59,134 nucleotides of DNA from AV69 sp036498205 (GCA_036498205.1 DASXIC010000132.1:1-59134), one strand, 5' to 3'; counted from the stretch's first letter, positions 1-9,291 are shown. Translations and numbers: made by a program. The notes: generated by a model from the letters alone, not told the origin.

Positions 1-1
1 G

Positions 2-1855
2 GAGCAGCGCAAACCGGATCTCTGGGTGCCCTACGATTTGAGCGAGCAACGTGATTCCGTGGAATTCAACCGGCGTAAAATGCAGGTCTTTGCCAGACTT
101 CGCCCGGGACTGTCGCTCGACCAGGCACGCGAAGAGATGAACGCGATCGGCCGCACCCTGGCGACCGAAGATCCGACCCAGAATACTGGGTTTGGCATCA
201 ACGTGTTCCCGATTTATATCGAAGATGTTGGAAAAGATCAGCGGCGGAATTTGCTGGTCCTTTTTGGGGCGGTTGGATTCGTCTTGCTGATCGGTTGTAC
301 CAACGTTGCGAATTTGATGCTGGGCCGAGGCGTGATACGCGCACGTGAAATGGCGATTCGCAAGGCGCTCGGTGCCAGCGGTAGACAACTAATTTCGCAG
401 CTGCTCGCGGAAAGCCTTGTCCTTTCGCTAGCTGGCAGCGTACTCGGCCTTGACCTAGCTCATTACGGTATTAAAGCGCTGATCGCTCTAAAACCGGCCG
501 GAATTAATCGGCCGGAACAAATTCATCTGGGCTTGCCCGTATTCCTCTTTACCACCGTCGTGTGCATCATAGCCAGCGTGGCGTTCGGGATCGTGCCTGC
601 GATTCGGGCGGCGCGAACCGACGTGAATGCACTGGCTAATCAGAATCGTGGCGTCCACACCGGTGCGTTGGGGGGACGATTACGTCAGTCGCTCGTCGCA
701 GTCGAAGTGGCGCTCGCATGCATCCTGGTTATCGGCGCTGCCTTTATGATGAAAAGCCTGCTCGCTGTCGTCGAAATCGATCCCGGTTTTCGGCCTGATC
801 ATCTCCTGACCATGAAATTCAGTCTGCCCGAATCGCGTTATAAGAACAACGAACAGATTGCCGCGTTTTGTCGGCAAGTGCTCGATAAGCTTTCGGCAAC
901 GCCCGACGTAAAAAGCGCAAGTTTCTCCGACGGGCTTCCGCTCACTCGTATTCGAATGATGCGGTTCGTGACTGATGACCGCCCGCCGCCGGCGCGCGGT
1001 AGCGAACCGACTGCGGATATGCGCGGGATTTTTACGCCCGAGTATTTAGACGCCGTCGGTTTGCATCTCGTCGCCGGTCGCAATTTCACGGCTGCGGAAG
1101 TCGCGGACAAACAAGCCGTGGTCATAATTAATCAGATACTCGCACGGCAGCTTTGGCCTAACGAAAATGCGATTGGCAAACGCATTCGCAGTGTTGTGAC
1201 CAAGAACGCGACCACGCCAGTTGTATCGACGGTAATCGGCGTTGTCGCAGACACGCATCAAAGTTCGCTCGAGGAACCGACCCGGCCGGAAATCACCAAG
1301 CCGATGCTCGATTACACGCAGCTCACATTGGCGTTACGGAGCGATTCAGATCCGAAGTCGTTAATTAGGTCGGTCAAAAACCAAATTTGGGCTGTGGACA
1401 AAAACCTTCCCATTTTTGAAGTGCAAACGATGGAGCAGGTGATCGACCTGAGTACGAGCCAGCGTCGATTTGAGTCGTTCGTAATGAGCGCATTCGCCGT
1501 CCTGGCATTGCTCCTTGCCTCAGTTGGAATTTACGGTGTCCTTGCCTCGCTCGTCGCGCAACGCACCAGCGAAATTGGGATTCGCATGGCCCTGGGTGCC
1601 CAAACCAAACATGTCATGCGGTTGGTGCTGGAGGAGGGTTTCCGCATGATCGCCATTGGACTCATCCTCGGAGTAGCTGGCGGATTCGCCCTCGTTCGCG
1701 TATTCGCCAATTTGTTCTTTGGCATAAGTCCTACCACTCCGGGGACGTACTGTGAAGTCGTGCTGTTGATGGCATTGGTCGCGATGGTCGCGTGCGCCTT
1801 ACCAGCATGGCGTGCTGTTCGCCTGAACCCGGTCGAGGCGTTGCGCTGCGAATGA
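2..1855 (+). CDS. MacB/FtsX-type ABC transporter permease (ADOP-like), 5' end cut by window
   Basis: The reading frame is open from base 2, so the start lies upstream; 617 residues are visible. The first GTG in frame (base 26) is internal to the family fold. Visible order: the end of a periplasmic MacB-PCD domain (VFARLRPGLSLDQA), a first FtsX block with three TM segments (from about residue 80), a further TM segment, a second extracytoplasmic domain, and a C-terminal FtsX block with three TM segments ending in the usual P-A-W-R-A-x-x-x-x-P. Two FtsX blocks in one chain match the duplicated orphan permeases (ADOP) common in Acidobacteria and Verrucomicrobia, usually about 800 residues. No ATPase gene lies downstream, consistent with an orphan permease. 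The substrate cannot be told from sequence. Confidence 0.85.
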   Translation, partial: EQRKPDLWVPYDLSEQRDSVEFNRRKMQVFARLRPGLSLDQAREEMNAIGRTLATEDPTQNTGFGINVFPIYIEDVGKDQRRNLLVLFGAVGFVLLIGCTNVANLMLGRGVIRAREMAIRKALGASGRQLISQLLAESLVLSLAGSVLGLDLAHYGIKALIALKPAGINRPEQIHLGLPVFLFTTVVCIIASVAFGIVPAIRAARTDVNALANQNRGVHTGALGGRLRQSLVAVEVALACILVIGAAFMMKSLLAVVEIDPGFRPDHLLTMKFSLPESRYKNNEQIAAFCRQVLDKLSATPDVKSASFSDGLPLTRIRMMRFVTDDRPPPARGSEPTADMRGIFTPEYLDAVGLHLVAGRNFTAAEVADKQAVVIINQILARQLWPNENAIGKRIRSVVTKNATTPVVSTVIGVVADTHQSSLEEPTRPEITKPMLDYTQLTLALRSDSDPKSLIRSVKNQIWAVDKNLPIFEVQTMEQVIDLSTSQRRFESFVMSAFAVLALLLASVGIYGVLASLVAQRTSEIGIRMALGAQTKHVMRLVLEEGFRMIAIGLILGVAGGFALVRVFANLFFGISPTTPGTYCEVVLLMALVAMVACALPAWRAVRLNPVEALRCE

Positions 1856-1873
1856 AAGTGAATTGATCGGGCG

Positions 1874-1980
1874 CCTCGGTCGCCGGTTTGCACATTTACA
1901 TCGCTACCGGTTGCCGCGTCCACCACCGCCACCGAATGTCCCTCAGCACCATTTTGCTTTCACATTACCCGCGACCGAGG
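1874..1980. repeat. 10-bp perfect inverted repeat in the intergenic region
   Basis: The arm CCTCGGTCGC (1874-1883) is exactly complementary to GCGACCGAGG (1971-1980), 87 bases apart. The pair sits in the 176-base gap between the permease stop and the next gene. It could close a long RNA hairpin or be a transcription end signal, but there is no T-run. Function unknown. Confidence 0.3.
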
Positions 1981-2031
1981 GAAGTGACCCGCAGAATTGG
2001 ATTCTGAATTAGGGATATGAGTTATTAGATC

Positions 2032-3105
2032 GTGAAAACGACGAACCTGCTTTTAGGCGCGGTCTTGTTGATCGCCATCAATTCGAGCCGCGCGACCGAT
2101 TACGCAGCGCCAACCGAAGGAGATTACGCGATTCCCAATTTCAAGTTTTCCGACGGAACATCGTTACCGGGGTTGCGCATTCATTACCGCACAATCGGTA
2201 AAGCGGAGAAAGACGGGCAGGGCAAGACCCGCAACGCCGTCCTCATCATGCATGGCACAACCGGCAGTGGGGCGCAGTTTATCCGGCCCGAATTCGCCGG
2301 CGACCTTTTCGGCCCCGGTCAGCCACTCGATGCAACGAAGTTCTTCATTGTGCTGCCCGATGGTATCGGGCACGGCAAATCGAGCAAGCCGAGCGACGGA
2401 CTGCACGCAAAATTCCCGGGCTACGGGTATTCCGACATGGTCGAGGCGCAGTACCGATTGTTGAGCCAGGGCCTTGGAGTAAATCACGCGCGACTGATTA
2501 TGGGGACTTCCATGGGCGGAATGCAGACCTGGCTCTGGGGCGAAGCGCACCCCGACTTTATGGACGCGCTCATGCCGCTTGCCAGTTTGCCAACCCAAAT
2601 TTCCGGACGGAATCGCGGGTGGCGCCGCATCGTCATCGACGCGATTCGGAATGACCCGGCCTGGGCTGCTGGAGAATACAAAACGCAACCACCAAGCCTC
2701 AAAACTGCGGCGGAGATGCTCTGGTTCATGAGCAGCAATCCATTATTGAGGCAAAAAGAAGCGCCGACGTTGGCGAAGACAGATGAGGTACTGAACAAGT
2801 TCGTCGAGCCGATCCTAAAGGCCGACGACGCCAATGACGTCCTCTATGCTGTTGAAGCATCTCGCGATTATGATCCGGGCCCAAATCTGGAAAAAATTCA
2901 GGCTCCCCTTCTGGCAATTAATTCCGCAGACGACTTGATCAACCCTCCGGAACTCGGGATTCTGGAAAGCGAGATCAAACGTGTGCCTCGCGGTCGCGCG
3001 ATCGTCATTCCGTTAAGCGACAGGACGCGCGGACATGGGAGTCACACTATTGCCGCTTTATGGAAGGATGAATTAGTAAAATTGCTGCAGCAATCAGAGC
3101 GCTAA
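2032..3105 (+). CDS. Exported alpha/beta hydrolase of the MetX-like family
   Basis: A 357-residue protein with an N-terminal signal peptide (about residues 1-21, ending SSRA) and an alpha/beta-hydrolase fold. The nucleophile elbow is GTSMGG, the oxyanion region HGTTGSG; the acid is probably the Asp pair in NSADDLINP and the base the His in GHGSHT. The overall pattern resembles homoserine O-acetyltransferase (MetX) relatives. A secreted copy is unlikely to serve methionine synthesis, so a general esterase or acyltransferase role is more likely. The start is GTG with no clear ribosome site. The RraA-like gene follows 6 bases later, so the two are probably cotranscribed. Confidence 0.8.
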   Translation: MKTTNLLLGAVLLIAINSSRATDYAAPTEGDYAIPNFKFSDGTSLPGLRIHYRTIGKAEKDGQGKTRNAVLIMHGTTGSGAQFIRPEFAGDLFGPGQPLDATKFFIVLPDGIGHGKSSKPSDGLHAKFPGYGYSDMVEAQYRLLSQGLGVNHARLIMGTSMGGMQTWLWGEAHPDFMDALMPLASLPTQISGRNRGWRRIVIDAIRNDPAWAAGEYKTQPPSLKTAAEMLWFMSSNPLLRQKEAPTLAKTDEVLNKFVEPILKADDANDVLYAVEASRDYDPGPNLEKIQAPLLAINSADDLINPPELGILESEIKRVPRGRAIVIPLSDRTRGHGSHTIAALWKDELVKLLQQSER

Positions 3106-3111
3106 CCCAAC

Positions 3112-3819
3112 GTGGATAATACTGCGATCTCTCTACAATTTACCGACCTTTCAACGCCCCTGATCGCAGACGCAGGCCTGCGTCTGCACATTCCAATCCT
3201 GGTCGCAGTCACTCGAATACGACCAGTCGTTCCGGGCATGCGGCTGGCGGGAGGCGTCGTGCCCGCGCAGCACTTCGGCAGCGTGGATGTTTTTTTGGAA
3301 GCAATGGAAAGAGCCAGGTCCGGCGATGTTCTCGTGATCGATAACGGCGGTCGAACGGATGAAGCTTGCATAGGCGATCTGACCGCAGTGGAGGGGAAAG
3401 CCAGCAATCTCGCTGGAATTGTTGTCTGGGGAGTTCATCGCGATACGCCTGAGCTAAGGGAGATCGGACTACCGATTTTTAGTTATGGGTCCTGTCCTTC
3501 AGGACCGCTCAGACTCGATCCGCGCACCGGCGATGCGTTGAAGCGCGCGAGATTTGGCGACTTTGAGGTGACAAACCAGCACGTAGTATTTGCCGACGAC
3601 GATGGTTGCATTTTTGCGGCGGCGGAAGGGGTCGATCGACTACTTAATACCGCGCGCACAATTTGGAAGACGGAGCGGCGTCAAGCGAAGCGGGTTCGTG
3701 ACGGCGAGACTTTGCGCGATCAATTGAAGTTTGGCGAATATTTGGCAAAGCGATCCCGCGACCCCGCTTATACTTTTCGGGAGCATCTGCGCGGTCACCT
3801 GGGTGCCATCGAAGAGTAA
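3112..3819 (+). CDS. RraA-family protein (HMG/CHA aldolase or demethylmenaquinone-methyltransferase-like fold)
   Basis: A 235-residue cytoplasmic protein with the RraA core: PGMRLAGGVVPA, GDVLVIDNGG, a GDL(T)A turn, then the WGVHRDTPELREIGLPIF segment where the family has its conserved Arg-Asp. The family includes RNase E inhibitor RraA and class II pyruvate aldolases (4-hydroxy-4-methyl-2-oxoglutarate aldolase). The chain is longer than E. coli RraA (161 aa) because of a C-terminal helical extension, which is typical of the aldolase-like members. An enzymatic role is therefore more plausible than RNase E control, but the substrate is unknown. It starts with GTG. Confidence 0.8.
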   Translation: MDNTAISLQFTDLSTPLIADAGLRLHIPILVAVTRIRPVVPGMRLAGGVVPAQHFGSVDVFLEAMERARSGDVLVIDNGGRTDEACIGDLTAVEGKASNLAGIVVWGVHRDTPELREIGLPIFSYGSCPSGPLRLDPRTGDALKRARFGDFEVTNQHVVFADDDGCIFAAAEGVDRLLNTARTIWKTERRQAKRVRDGETLRDQLKFGEYLAKRSRDPAYTFREHLRGHLGAIEE

Positions 3820-3887
3820 GCGGCGCCCCGGCCGGCACGACGGACGGAAGATTAATTGCCCAATAACCGCGCATCGCACAGCGGCGT

Positions 3888-3915
3888 TTGAAAAGGGGAC
3901 AGCCGCGCCCGATGT
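3888..3915 (+). promoter_or_regulatory. Candidate heat-shock (sigma-32-like) promoter for hsp20-lon
   Basis: TTGAAA (3888-3893) and CCCGATGT (3908-3915) are separated by 14 bases. This is close to the sigma-32 consensus (CTTGAAA, 13-17 bases, CCCCATNT). It lies just before the hsp20 start, which fits the function of the operon. The predicted transcript would have a very short leader. The call rests on pattern match alone. Confidence 0.4.
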
Positions 3916-3925
3916 TTACTTTGTA

Positions 3926-4327
3926 ATGGATCCCATTCGTACTCTTCGTTTGCGCTGGGTATACACCACCTTAACAAACGTCAGGCAACCGCTCGGTGGC
4001 CCATCGTTTTCGCCATCCGCTCCGCCCCGGTGGGAGCCGGCGATCAATGCCTATCGATGCGATGAATCGATTCAAATCTGCGTCGATCTGGCGGGGGTAA
4101 AACAGTCTGAAATCGACCTCCAGATAGAATCGCAACGGCTGATCCTGCGTGGGACGCGCGAAGTACCTGAGCCGGATGATTGCGCGTTGCAGACGATTGC
4201 CATGGAGATCGATTACGGCCCGTTTATGCGTGTCCTCAAATTACCCGAAGACACAGAGGTCAACGAGGCGAGGGCAGAACAGCGAAATGGATTCCTTTGG
4301 ATCCACTTGCCCCTGAGGAAATCATGA
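3926..4327 (+). CDS. Small heat shock protein, Hsp20/alpha-crystallin family
   Basis: A 133-residue chaperone that would hold unfolded proteins in the cytoplasm. The alpha-crystallin domain covers about residues 40-130, with the typical sequence YRCDESIQICVDLAGVKQSEI at its start, RLILRGTRE in the middle and the C-terminal strand NGFLWIHLPLRKS. The frame stays open upstream to 3731, but that part overlaps the RraA gene and has no family similarity, so the ATG at 3926 is chosen. Its stop overlaps the lon ATG (ATGA), showing translational coupling with the protease. The C-terminal IxI motif is not obvious, so oligomer assembly may differ from textbook members. Confidence 0.88.
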   Translation: MDPIRTLRLRWVYTTLTNVRQPLGGPSFSPSAPPRWEPAINAYRCDESIQICVDLAGVKQSEIDLQIESQRLILRGTREVPEPDDCALQTIAMEIDYGPFMRVLKLPEDTEVNEARAEQRNGFLWIHLPLRKS

Positions 4328-6789
4328 GCGCAGAAATCTTGACGACTTTGCAACCGGGCGTGGCAACCGATCCGTCAATCAACACCGGTGCAGCTGCAGA
4401 TATCGGCGAACAAATCGAAATGCCGAAAATTCCGGACGTTGTATCGATTCTGCCGCTCCGGGGGTTTGTCATTTTCCCGGGAACGGTCGCGCCTCTGAAC
4501 GTCCGCCGGTCCACCTCCATCAGTTTGCTGGACGAGACCCTCCCACAAAGCAAAATCATTGGGCTGGTCACGCAACGGGATCAAACCAAGGAAGAGCCGG
4601 AACCGAAAGACCTTTACCAGATCGGCACCGCTGCGATCGTCCTCAAGCTTCTGCGGCAATCAGACGATCACGTCATCGCGCTCGTGCAGGGGCTGCGAAG
4701 ATTTACTCTACGAAAAATCGTACAAACCCAGCCTTATTTACGGGCTGAAATCGCGCTCCTTGATTCAATTCAGCCCGTTAACTCAAAGGAATGGCAGGCC
4801 GCGTTTCGAAATTTGCGCGACTCGGCCGCGCGGCTACTAGAATTGACTCCGGATGCGCCGGATCAGTCCAGTCTGCTCGTACGTAGCATCGAAAATCCTG
4901 AGCAATTAGCCGATTTCCTCGCGCCCAACCTGAACGTAGATGTCGCGCAAAAGCAGGCCATTCTCGAGGAACTGGATGTCGAAAAGCGGCTCCGCGCCGT
5001 CCAGACCCACATCTCCTCGCAACTGGAGATCGCACAAATCCAGCAAAAACTGCAAAAAGATGTGCAGTCGCAATTCTCCGACGCGCAACGCCGCGCTTAT
5101 CTGCGCGAACAGGTTAAAGCCATTCAGCGGGAATTAGGCGAGGGCGACACTGGCGTCGACGAGCAACGGGAACAGCTGCGCACCCGGTTGGAATCGGCCA
5201 AACCGCCCGCGGACGTAATGGCCCAGGCCGAACGAGAACTGAAACGGCTCGATTTCATTCCACCGGCCAGCCCGGAATATTCCGTAATCGTTAGTTATGT
5301 GGAAACGATTGCCGAGCTCCCGTGGTCGAAATTGAGCGAAGACAACCTCGACCTGAACGAAGCGCAGAAAATCCTCGATCGAGACCATTACGATCTGGAG
5401 AAGGTGAAGCGGCGTCTGGTCGAATTTCTCGCTGTGCGCAAACTCAACCCGCATGGTCACGGCCCTATCCTCTGTTTTCTTGGGCCGCCCGGTGTCGGCA
5501 AAACCAGTTTGGGACAATCAATCGCGGACGCGCTTGGTAGGAAATTTGCGCGAATCAGTCTCGGCGGCATTCGCGACGAAGCAGAGATCAGGGGCCACCG
5601 TCGAACTTACATTGGCTCGATGCCGGGCCGGATCATCCAGGAATTGCGACGGGCAGGCACGCGCAATCCCGTTTTTATGCTCGATGAAATCGATAAGATC
5701 GGTACCGATTTCCGCGGTGATCCTGCCAGCGCGCTTCTGGAAGTGCTGGATCCGAGGCAAAACAACGCCTTTGTCGATCGCTACCTTGATGTTCCGTTCG
5801 ATCTTTCCCAGGTCATTTTTATCGCAACGGCTAATTATGTGGACGGTATTCCAGAACCGATGCGCGACCGAATGGAGGTTATTTCGCTTCCCGGTTATAC
5901 CGAACGCGAGAAGCTCGAGATCGGCAAAAGATATCTAGTGCGGCGACAACTCGAGGAAAATGGTCTCAAGCCCGAGCAATGCGAATGGCAGGAAGATGCG
6001 CTACGTCTGGTCATTAATGATTACACCCGCGAAGCGGGCGTCAGGGAATTAGAACGCCAAATCGGCGCGGTCTGTCGCGGAGTCGCAGCACTGGTCGCCC
6101 GCGGCGAGCAGGAGCGAGTCACGGTCACGCCGCAAACCGTCGGGCAGATGCTTGGTCCGCCCCGTTACGTGCGCGAGAGCAAACTGCAAACGAGCAAGCC
6201 CGGTGTTGTCACCGGTCTGGCCTACACTCCCATGGGCGGTGAGATATTGCATATCGAAGCGGCGCGATATCCAGGTAAGGGAAACGTGACCCTGACCGGG
6301 CAAATCGGCAATGTAATGAAGGAGTCGGTCCAGGCCGCGCTCAGTCTTGTCCGCACCCGGGATGGCGAAATCGGCGCCAGACCGGAGGATTTTCGTGAGA
6401 CCGATATTCACGTCCACGTCCCGGCGGGCGCAGTTCCGAAAGACGGACCTTCCGCAGGAGTGGCGATGTTTACTGCCCTTGCCTCCCTTTTCAGCAACAC
6501 CCCGGTCAGGGCTGATGTCGCTATGACAGGCGAAATAACCTTGCGGGGTTTAGTGCTCCCCATCGGCGGCCTAAAGGAAAAAAGCCTGGCTGCCATGCGC
6601 GCAGGTATTTCCACGGTGATCATTCCAAAGCTGAACGAGAAAGACCTGGCCGATGTGCCGGAAGAGGCAAAACAGAAACTGAAGTTCATTCCGGTCGAAA
6701 ATGTCGATGAAGTGCTTCAAATCGCCCTCGAAAAAAAAGATGGCGCTGCCGGAGCGCCGCCCAAAGCAGATTCATCCTCGAGCGGCTGA
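4324..6789 (+). CDS. lon: ATP-dependent Lon protease
   Basis: An 821-residue cytoplasmic AAA+ protease that degrades misfolded and regulatory proteins. Order: N-terminal LON substrate-binding domain (about residues 35-230, SILPLRGFVIFPGTVAPLNV), coiled-coil linker, AAA+ module with Walker A GPPGVGKT (387-394) and Walker B FMLDEID (about 451-457), then the peptidase domain with catalytic Ser710 (KDGPSAGVAMF) and Lys753 (GGLKEK). Both members of the Ser-Lys dyad are present. The frame extends upstream to 4180, but the ATG at 4324 overlapping the hsp20 stop is preferred. With Hsp20 it makes a holdase plus protease unit, probably stress-induced. Confidence 0.96.
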   Translation: MSAEILTTLQPGVATDPSINTGAAADIGEQIEMPKIPDVVSILPLRGFVIFPGTVAPLNVRRSTSISLLDETLPQSKIIGLVTQRDQTKEEPEPKDLYQIGTAAIVLKLLRQSDDHVIALVQGLRRFTLRKIVQTQPYLRAEIALLDSIQPVNSKEWQAAFRNLRDSAARLLELTPDAPDQSSLLVRSIENPEQLADFLAPNLNVDVAQKQAILEELDVEKRLRAVQTHISSQLEIAQIQQKLQKDVQSQFSDAQRRAYLREQVKAIQRELGEGDTGVDEQREQLRTRLESAKPPADVMAQAERELKRLDFIPPASPEYSVIVSYVETIAELPWSKLSEDNLDLNEAQKILDRDHYDLEKVKRRLVEFLAVRKLNPHGHGPILCFLGPPGVGKTSLGQSIADALGRKFARISLGGIRDEAEIRGHRRTYIGSMPGRIIQELRRAGTRNPVFMLDEIDKIGTDFRGDPASALLEVLDPRQNNAFVDRYLDVPFDLSQVIFIATANYVDGIPEPMRDRMEVISLPGYTEREKLEIGKRYLVRRQLEENGLKPEQCEWQEDALRLVINDYTREAGVRELERQIGAVCRGVAALVARGEQERVTVTPQTVGQMLGPPRYVRESKLQTSKPGVVTGLAYTPMGGEILHIEAARYPGKGNVTLTGQIGNVMKESVQAALSLVRTRDGEIGARPEDFRETDIHVHVPAGAVPKDGPSAGVAMFTALASLFSNTPVRADVAMTGEITLRGLVLPIGGLKEKSLAAMRAGISTVIIPKLNEKDLADVPEEAKQKLKFIPVENVDEVLQIALEKKDGAAGAPPKADSSSSG

Positions 6790-6854
6790 TCAAACGGAGC
6801 CCGTCCCATCTGCCGAAGCTGGAAATCGCTTCGTCTTCGAATAGAATCACCGAG

Positions 6855-7043
6855 ATGCGATTTCTCTTTCTGTTCATCGCGGCTTGGCTCTGCGCCTGCG
6901 GAATTTCTGGCTGCGCTTCGTCAAATCCAAACTCCGAAATTATGACCGACACCTCGTCGCAGACCAGGCAAACGATTACCGGGGCGACACAAGCGCGTAT
7001 TCCCGCTTCCGAACTGGGCCCGCCCACCACCGGCGATCAATAG
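6855..7043 (+). CDS. Small predicted lipoprotein
   Basis: A 62-residue protein with a signal peptide and lipobox ISGC (Cys at about residue 20), followed by a short polar tail rich in Ser, Thr and Gln. It would be a lipid-anchored peptide of about 43 residues. No family is recognised. It begins 65 bases after lon and its end lies 53 bases before the next gene. A second small lipoprotein of similar size and composition is at 9103-9291. Confidence 0.55.
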   Translation: MRFLFLFIAAWLCACGISGCASSNPNSEIMTDTSSQTRQTITGATQARIPASELGPPTTGDQ

Positions 7044-7096
7044 CGAGCGCGATTATTGCGCGTGACGCTCGGTCAAGCTGCTGTCAGCTTCGCGCG

Positions 7097-8785
7097 GTGT
7101 TGTTCCGACTAATCCTGCCAGCGTCGTTCTTGCTTATCGCTCTCCGGTTGGACGCCGCCACCTCGGCTCCATTGCCATTTGATGTCATTATCAAAGGCGG
7201 GACTGTTTACGACGGGACTGGGGCCGTGGGACGCAGGGCAGATCTCGCCATTCGTGGGGACCGAATTGCGGGGATCGGTGATTTTTCCAACGCTAACGCG
7301 AAAAACCTAATCGATGCGCACGGGCTCGCGGTCGCCCCCGGTTTCATCAACATGCTCTCCTGGTCGAACGAATCGCTGATTCAAGACGGCCGTTCGCAGA
7401 GCGAAATTCGTCAGGGTGTCACCACCGAAATCATGGGCGAAGGCGAATCGATGGGCCCGCTGAACGAGCGAATGAAGGAACGAATCGTTCGGGAGCAAAA
7501 AGACATCAAGTTTGAGATCAAATGGAACACGCTGGCGGAATACTTGCGCTATCTCGAGTCGCGTGGTGTTTCCTGTAACATTGCCTCATTTCTGGGTGCG
7601 ACCACAGTCCGCGAATACGTCATCGGGCTGGAAGACAAACAGCCGACCCCGCAGCAGCTCGATGAGATGCGCGAGTTGGTGCGAAAAGAAATGGAGACAG
7701 GAGCGCTCGGGATTGGGACGTCCCTGATTTATCCACCGGCTTTTTACGCGAGGACGGAGGAGCTAATCGAGTTATGCAAGGTCGCAGCGAAGTACCAGGG
7801 AAAGTATATTTCGCACATGCGGAGCGAAGGTAACCAGGTTCTGCCCGCATTTGATGAACTGATTCGGATCAGTCGTGAGGCGGAAATTCCGGCGGAGGTC
7901 TATCACATCAAAGCCGCAGGCGAAAAGAACTGGCCAAAGGCCGAGCAACTGTTGGAGCGAATTGAAGCAGCGCAAAAGGAAGGTCTCAAGATCAGGGCTA
8001 ACATGTACACCTATACCGCGGCCGGGACTGGACTTGATGCCTGTCTTCCCCCGTGGACAGAGGATGGCGGTTACCCAGCCTTATTCAAAAGGCTGCGCGA
8101 CCCTGGTTCGCGCGCCAAAATTGCCGACGAGGTCCGAGTCGACTCCGAACAATGGGAAAATCTTTATCTCGCAGCCGGTTCGCCCGCGCGAATTCTGCTC
8201 GTGGGATTCAAATCGGAAAAACTCAAGCCGCTTACCGGAAAATCGCTCGCCGACATCGCACAAATGCGCGGCAAAGATCCGATCGAGACCCTGATGGACC
8301 TGATTGCAGAGGACGAGTCTCGGATCGATACAATTTATTTCCTCATGTCCGAAGAAAACGTGAAGAAGGAACTCGCCAAGCCATGGATTTCATTCGGTTC
8401 AGATGAAGCCTCCCAAGCGCCGGAAGGCGTCTTCCTCAAATCTCACCCGCATCCGCGCGCCTACGGAAATTTCGCCCGAGTCCTCGGAAAATATTGTCGC
8501 GACGAAAAAGTGCTTACCTTGCCGGAAGCGGTCCGGCGTTTGAGCGCATTGCCTGCTGCGAACCTCGGACTGGACCATCGCGGTTTCCTCAAAGAAGGAA
8601 TGTTTGCCGATGTCGTCGTCTTCGATCCGGAGACGATCGCCGATCGGGCCACGTTTGATAACCCGCATCAATATGCTGTCGGCGTGAAGTACGTCTTTGT
8701 AAATGGTGCTGAGGTCTTAAAGAACGGCGAGCACACCGGAGCCAAACCTGGTCGGGCGTTATGGGGTCCTGGAAAGGCGCACTAG
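7097..8785 (+). CDS. N-acyl-D-amino-acid deacylase-like amidohydrolase, exported
   Basis: A 562-residue amidohydrolase-superfamily protein. The frame extends upstream to 6884, overlapping the lipoprotein gene, but a signal peptide begins at the GTG at 7097 (LFRLILPASFLLIALRLDA), so this start is chosen; the TTG at 7100 is an alternative. Family marks: DVIIKGGTVYDGTG, APGFIN, YISHMRSEG (His240), EVYHIKAAG (His270) and SFGSDE (Asp436). The first metal motif HxH, expected after APGFI, reads LSW (87-89), and the metal Cys of D-aminoacylases is missing (GVTTEIMGEGES). The protein belongs to a divergent branch; metal content and substrate are uncertain. Confidence 0.85.
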   Translation: MLFRLILPASFLLIALRLDAATSAPLPFDVIIKGGTVYDGTGAVGRRADLAIRGDRIAGIGDFSNANAKNLIDAHGLAVAPGFINMLSWSNESLIQDGRSQSEIRQGVTTEIMGEGESMGPLNERMKERIVREQKDIKFEIKWNTLAEYLRYLESRGVSCNIASFLGATTVREYVIGLEDKQPTPQQLDEMRELVRKEMETGALGIGTSLIYPPAFYARTEELIELCKVAAKYQGKYISHMRSEGNQVLPAFDELIRISREAEIPAEVYHIKAAGEKNWPKAEQLLERIEAAQKEGLKIRANMYTYTAAGTGLDACLPPWTEDGGYPALFKRLRDPGSRAKIADEVRVDSEQWENLYLAAGSPARILLVGFKSEKLKPLTGKSLADIAQMRGKDPIETLMDLIAEDESRIDTIYFLMSEENVKKELAKPWISFGSDEASQAPEGVFLKSHPHPRAYGNFARVLGKYCRDEKVLTLPEAVRRLSALPAANLGLDHRGFLKEGMFADVVVFDPETIADRATFDNPHQYAVGVKYVFVNGAEVLKNGEHTGAKPGRALWGPGKAH

Positions 8786-8836
8786 CGCCACAGCCAGGCT
8801 TAATCTCCTGACCGATTCCAAGGGAAAGGAGAAGAG

Positions 8837-9040
8837 ATGAGATTTCTCGTTTACCTGGTCGGGTTTCTAATCCTGATCGGCGGGCTCGCCTGGGCCGCGA
8901 TAACAGCGGGCGCGCCTGCGCTTTGGGTTGAGATCGGCGCCGTTATTTTGCTTGGCCTCGGCATCATTACTGGAGTTACTCGAACGCGGACAGCGCGCGG
9001 CGGTGATGTCACAGTCGTCAACAACGACGACCGGCTGTAA
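8837..9040 (+). CDS. Small hypothetical membrane protein
   Basis: A 67-residue protein with two predicted TM helices (about residues 4-25 and 29-48) separated by a short loop, then a polar tail ending VVNNDDRL. A strong ribosome-binding site (AAAGGAGAAGAG) directly precedes the ATG, one of the few clear ones in the window, which supports translation. No family is recognised. Confidence 0.6.
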   Translation: MRFLVYLVGFLILIGGLAWAAITAGAPALWVEIGAVILLGLGIITGVTRTRTARGGDVTVVNNDDRL

Positions 9041-9102
9041 CGGATTGCCTCCTCGGGCTGGAATTGCCGGGCGCACTTTGCTATCTATGGCCGGTGACAA
9101 GA

Positions 9103-9291
9103 ATGTACACAGCGTTCATGACATCCGCGGCAATTATTGGCGCGACCGCGGTTGGCGGTTGTGCGACAGCTGACAAAGAACCGGCCAGTGAACCGGCCAA
9201 CGCCTCAGCTACCGCCGTCCCTGGCGAAGTAGACCCAAATGCACCGAGTGCTTCGCAACAGGTCCGCACGACTCCGGGATTTAATTTTTAA
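9103..9291 (+). CDS. Small predicted lipoprotein
   Basis: A 62-residue protein from the ATG at 9103: signal peptide MYTAFMTSAAIIGATA, lipobox AVGGC, then a tail rich in Ala, Glu and Pro. The frame is open further up to 9064, but the chosen start gives a normal signal peptide length; the ATG at 9118 is also possible. No known domain. It resembles the other small lipoprotein at 6855 in size and build, without clear sequence identity. Confidence 0.5.
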   Translation: MYTAFMTSAAIIGATAVGGCATADKEPASEPANASATAVPGEVDPNAPSASQQVRTTPGFNF

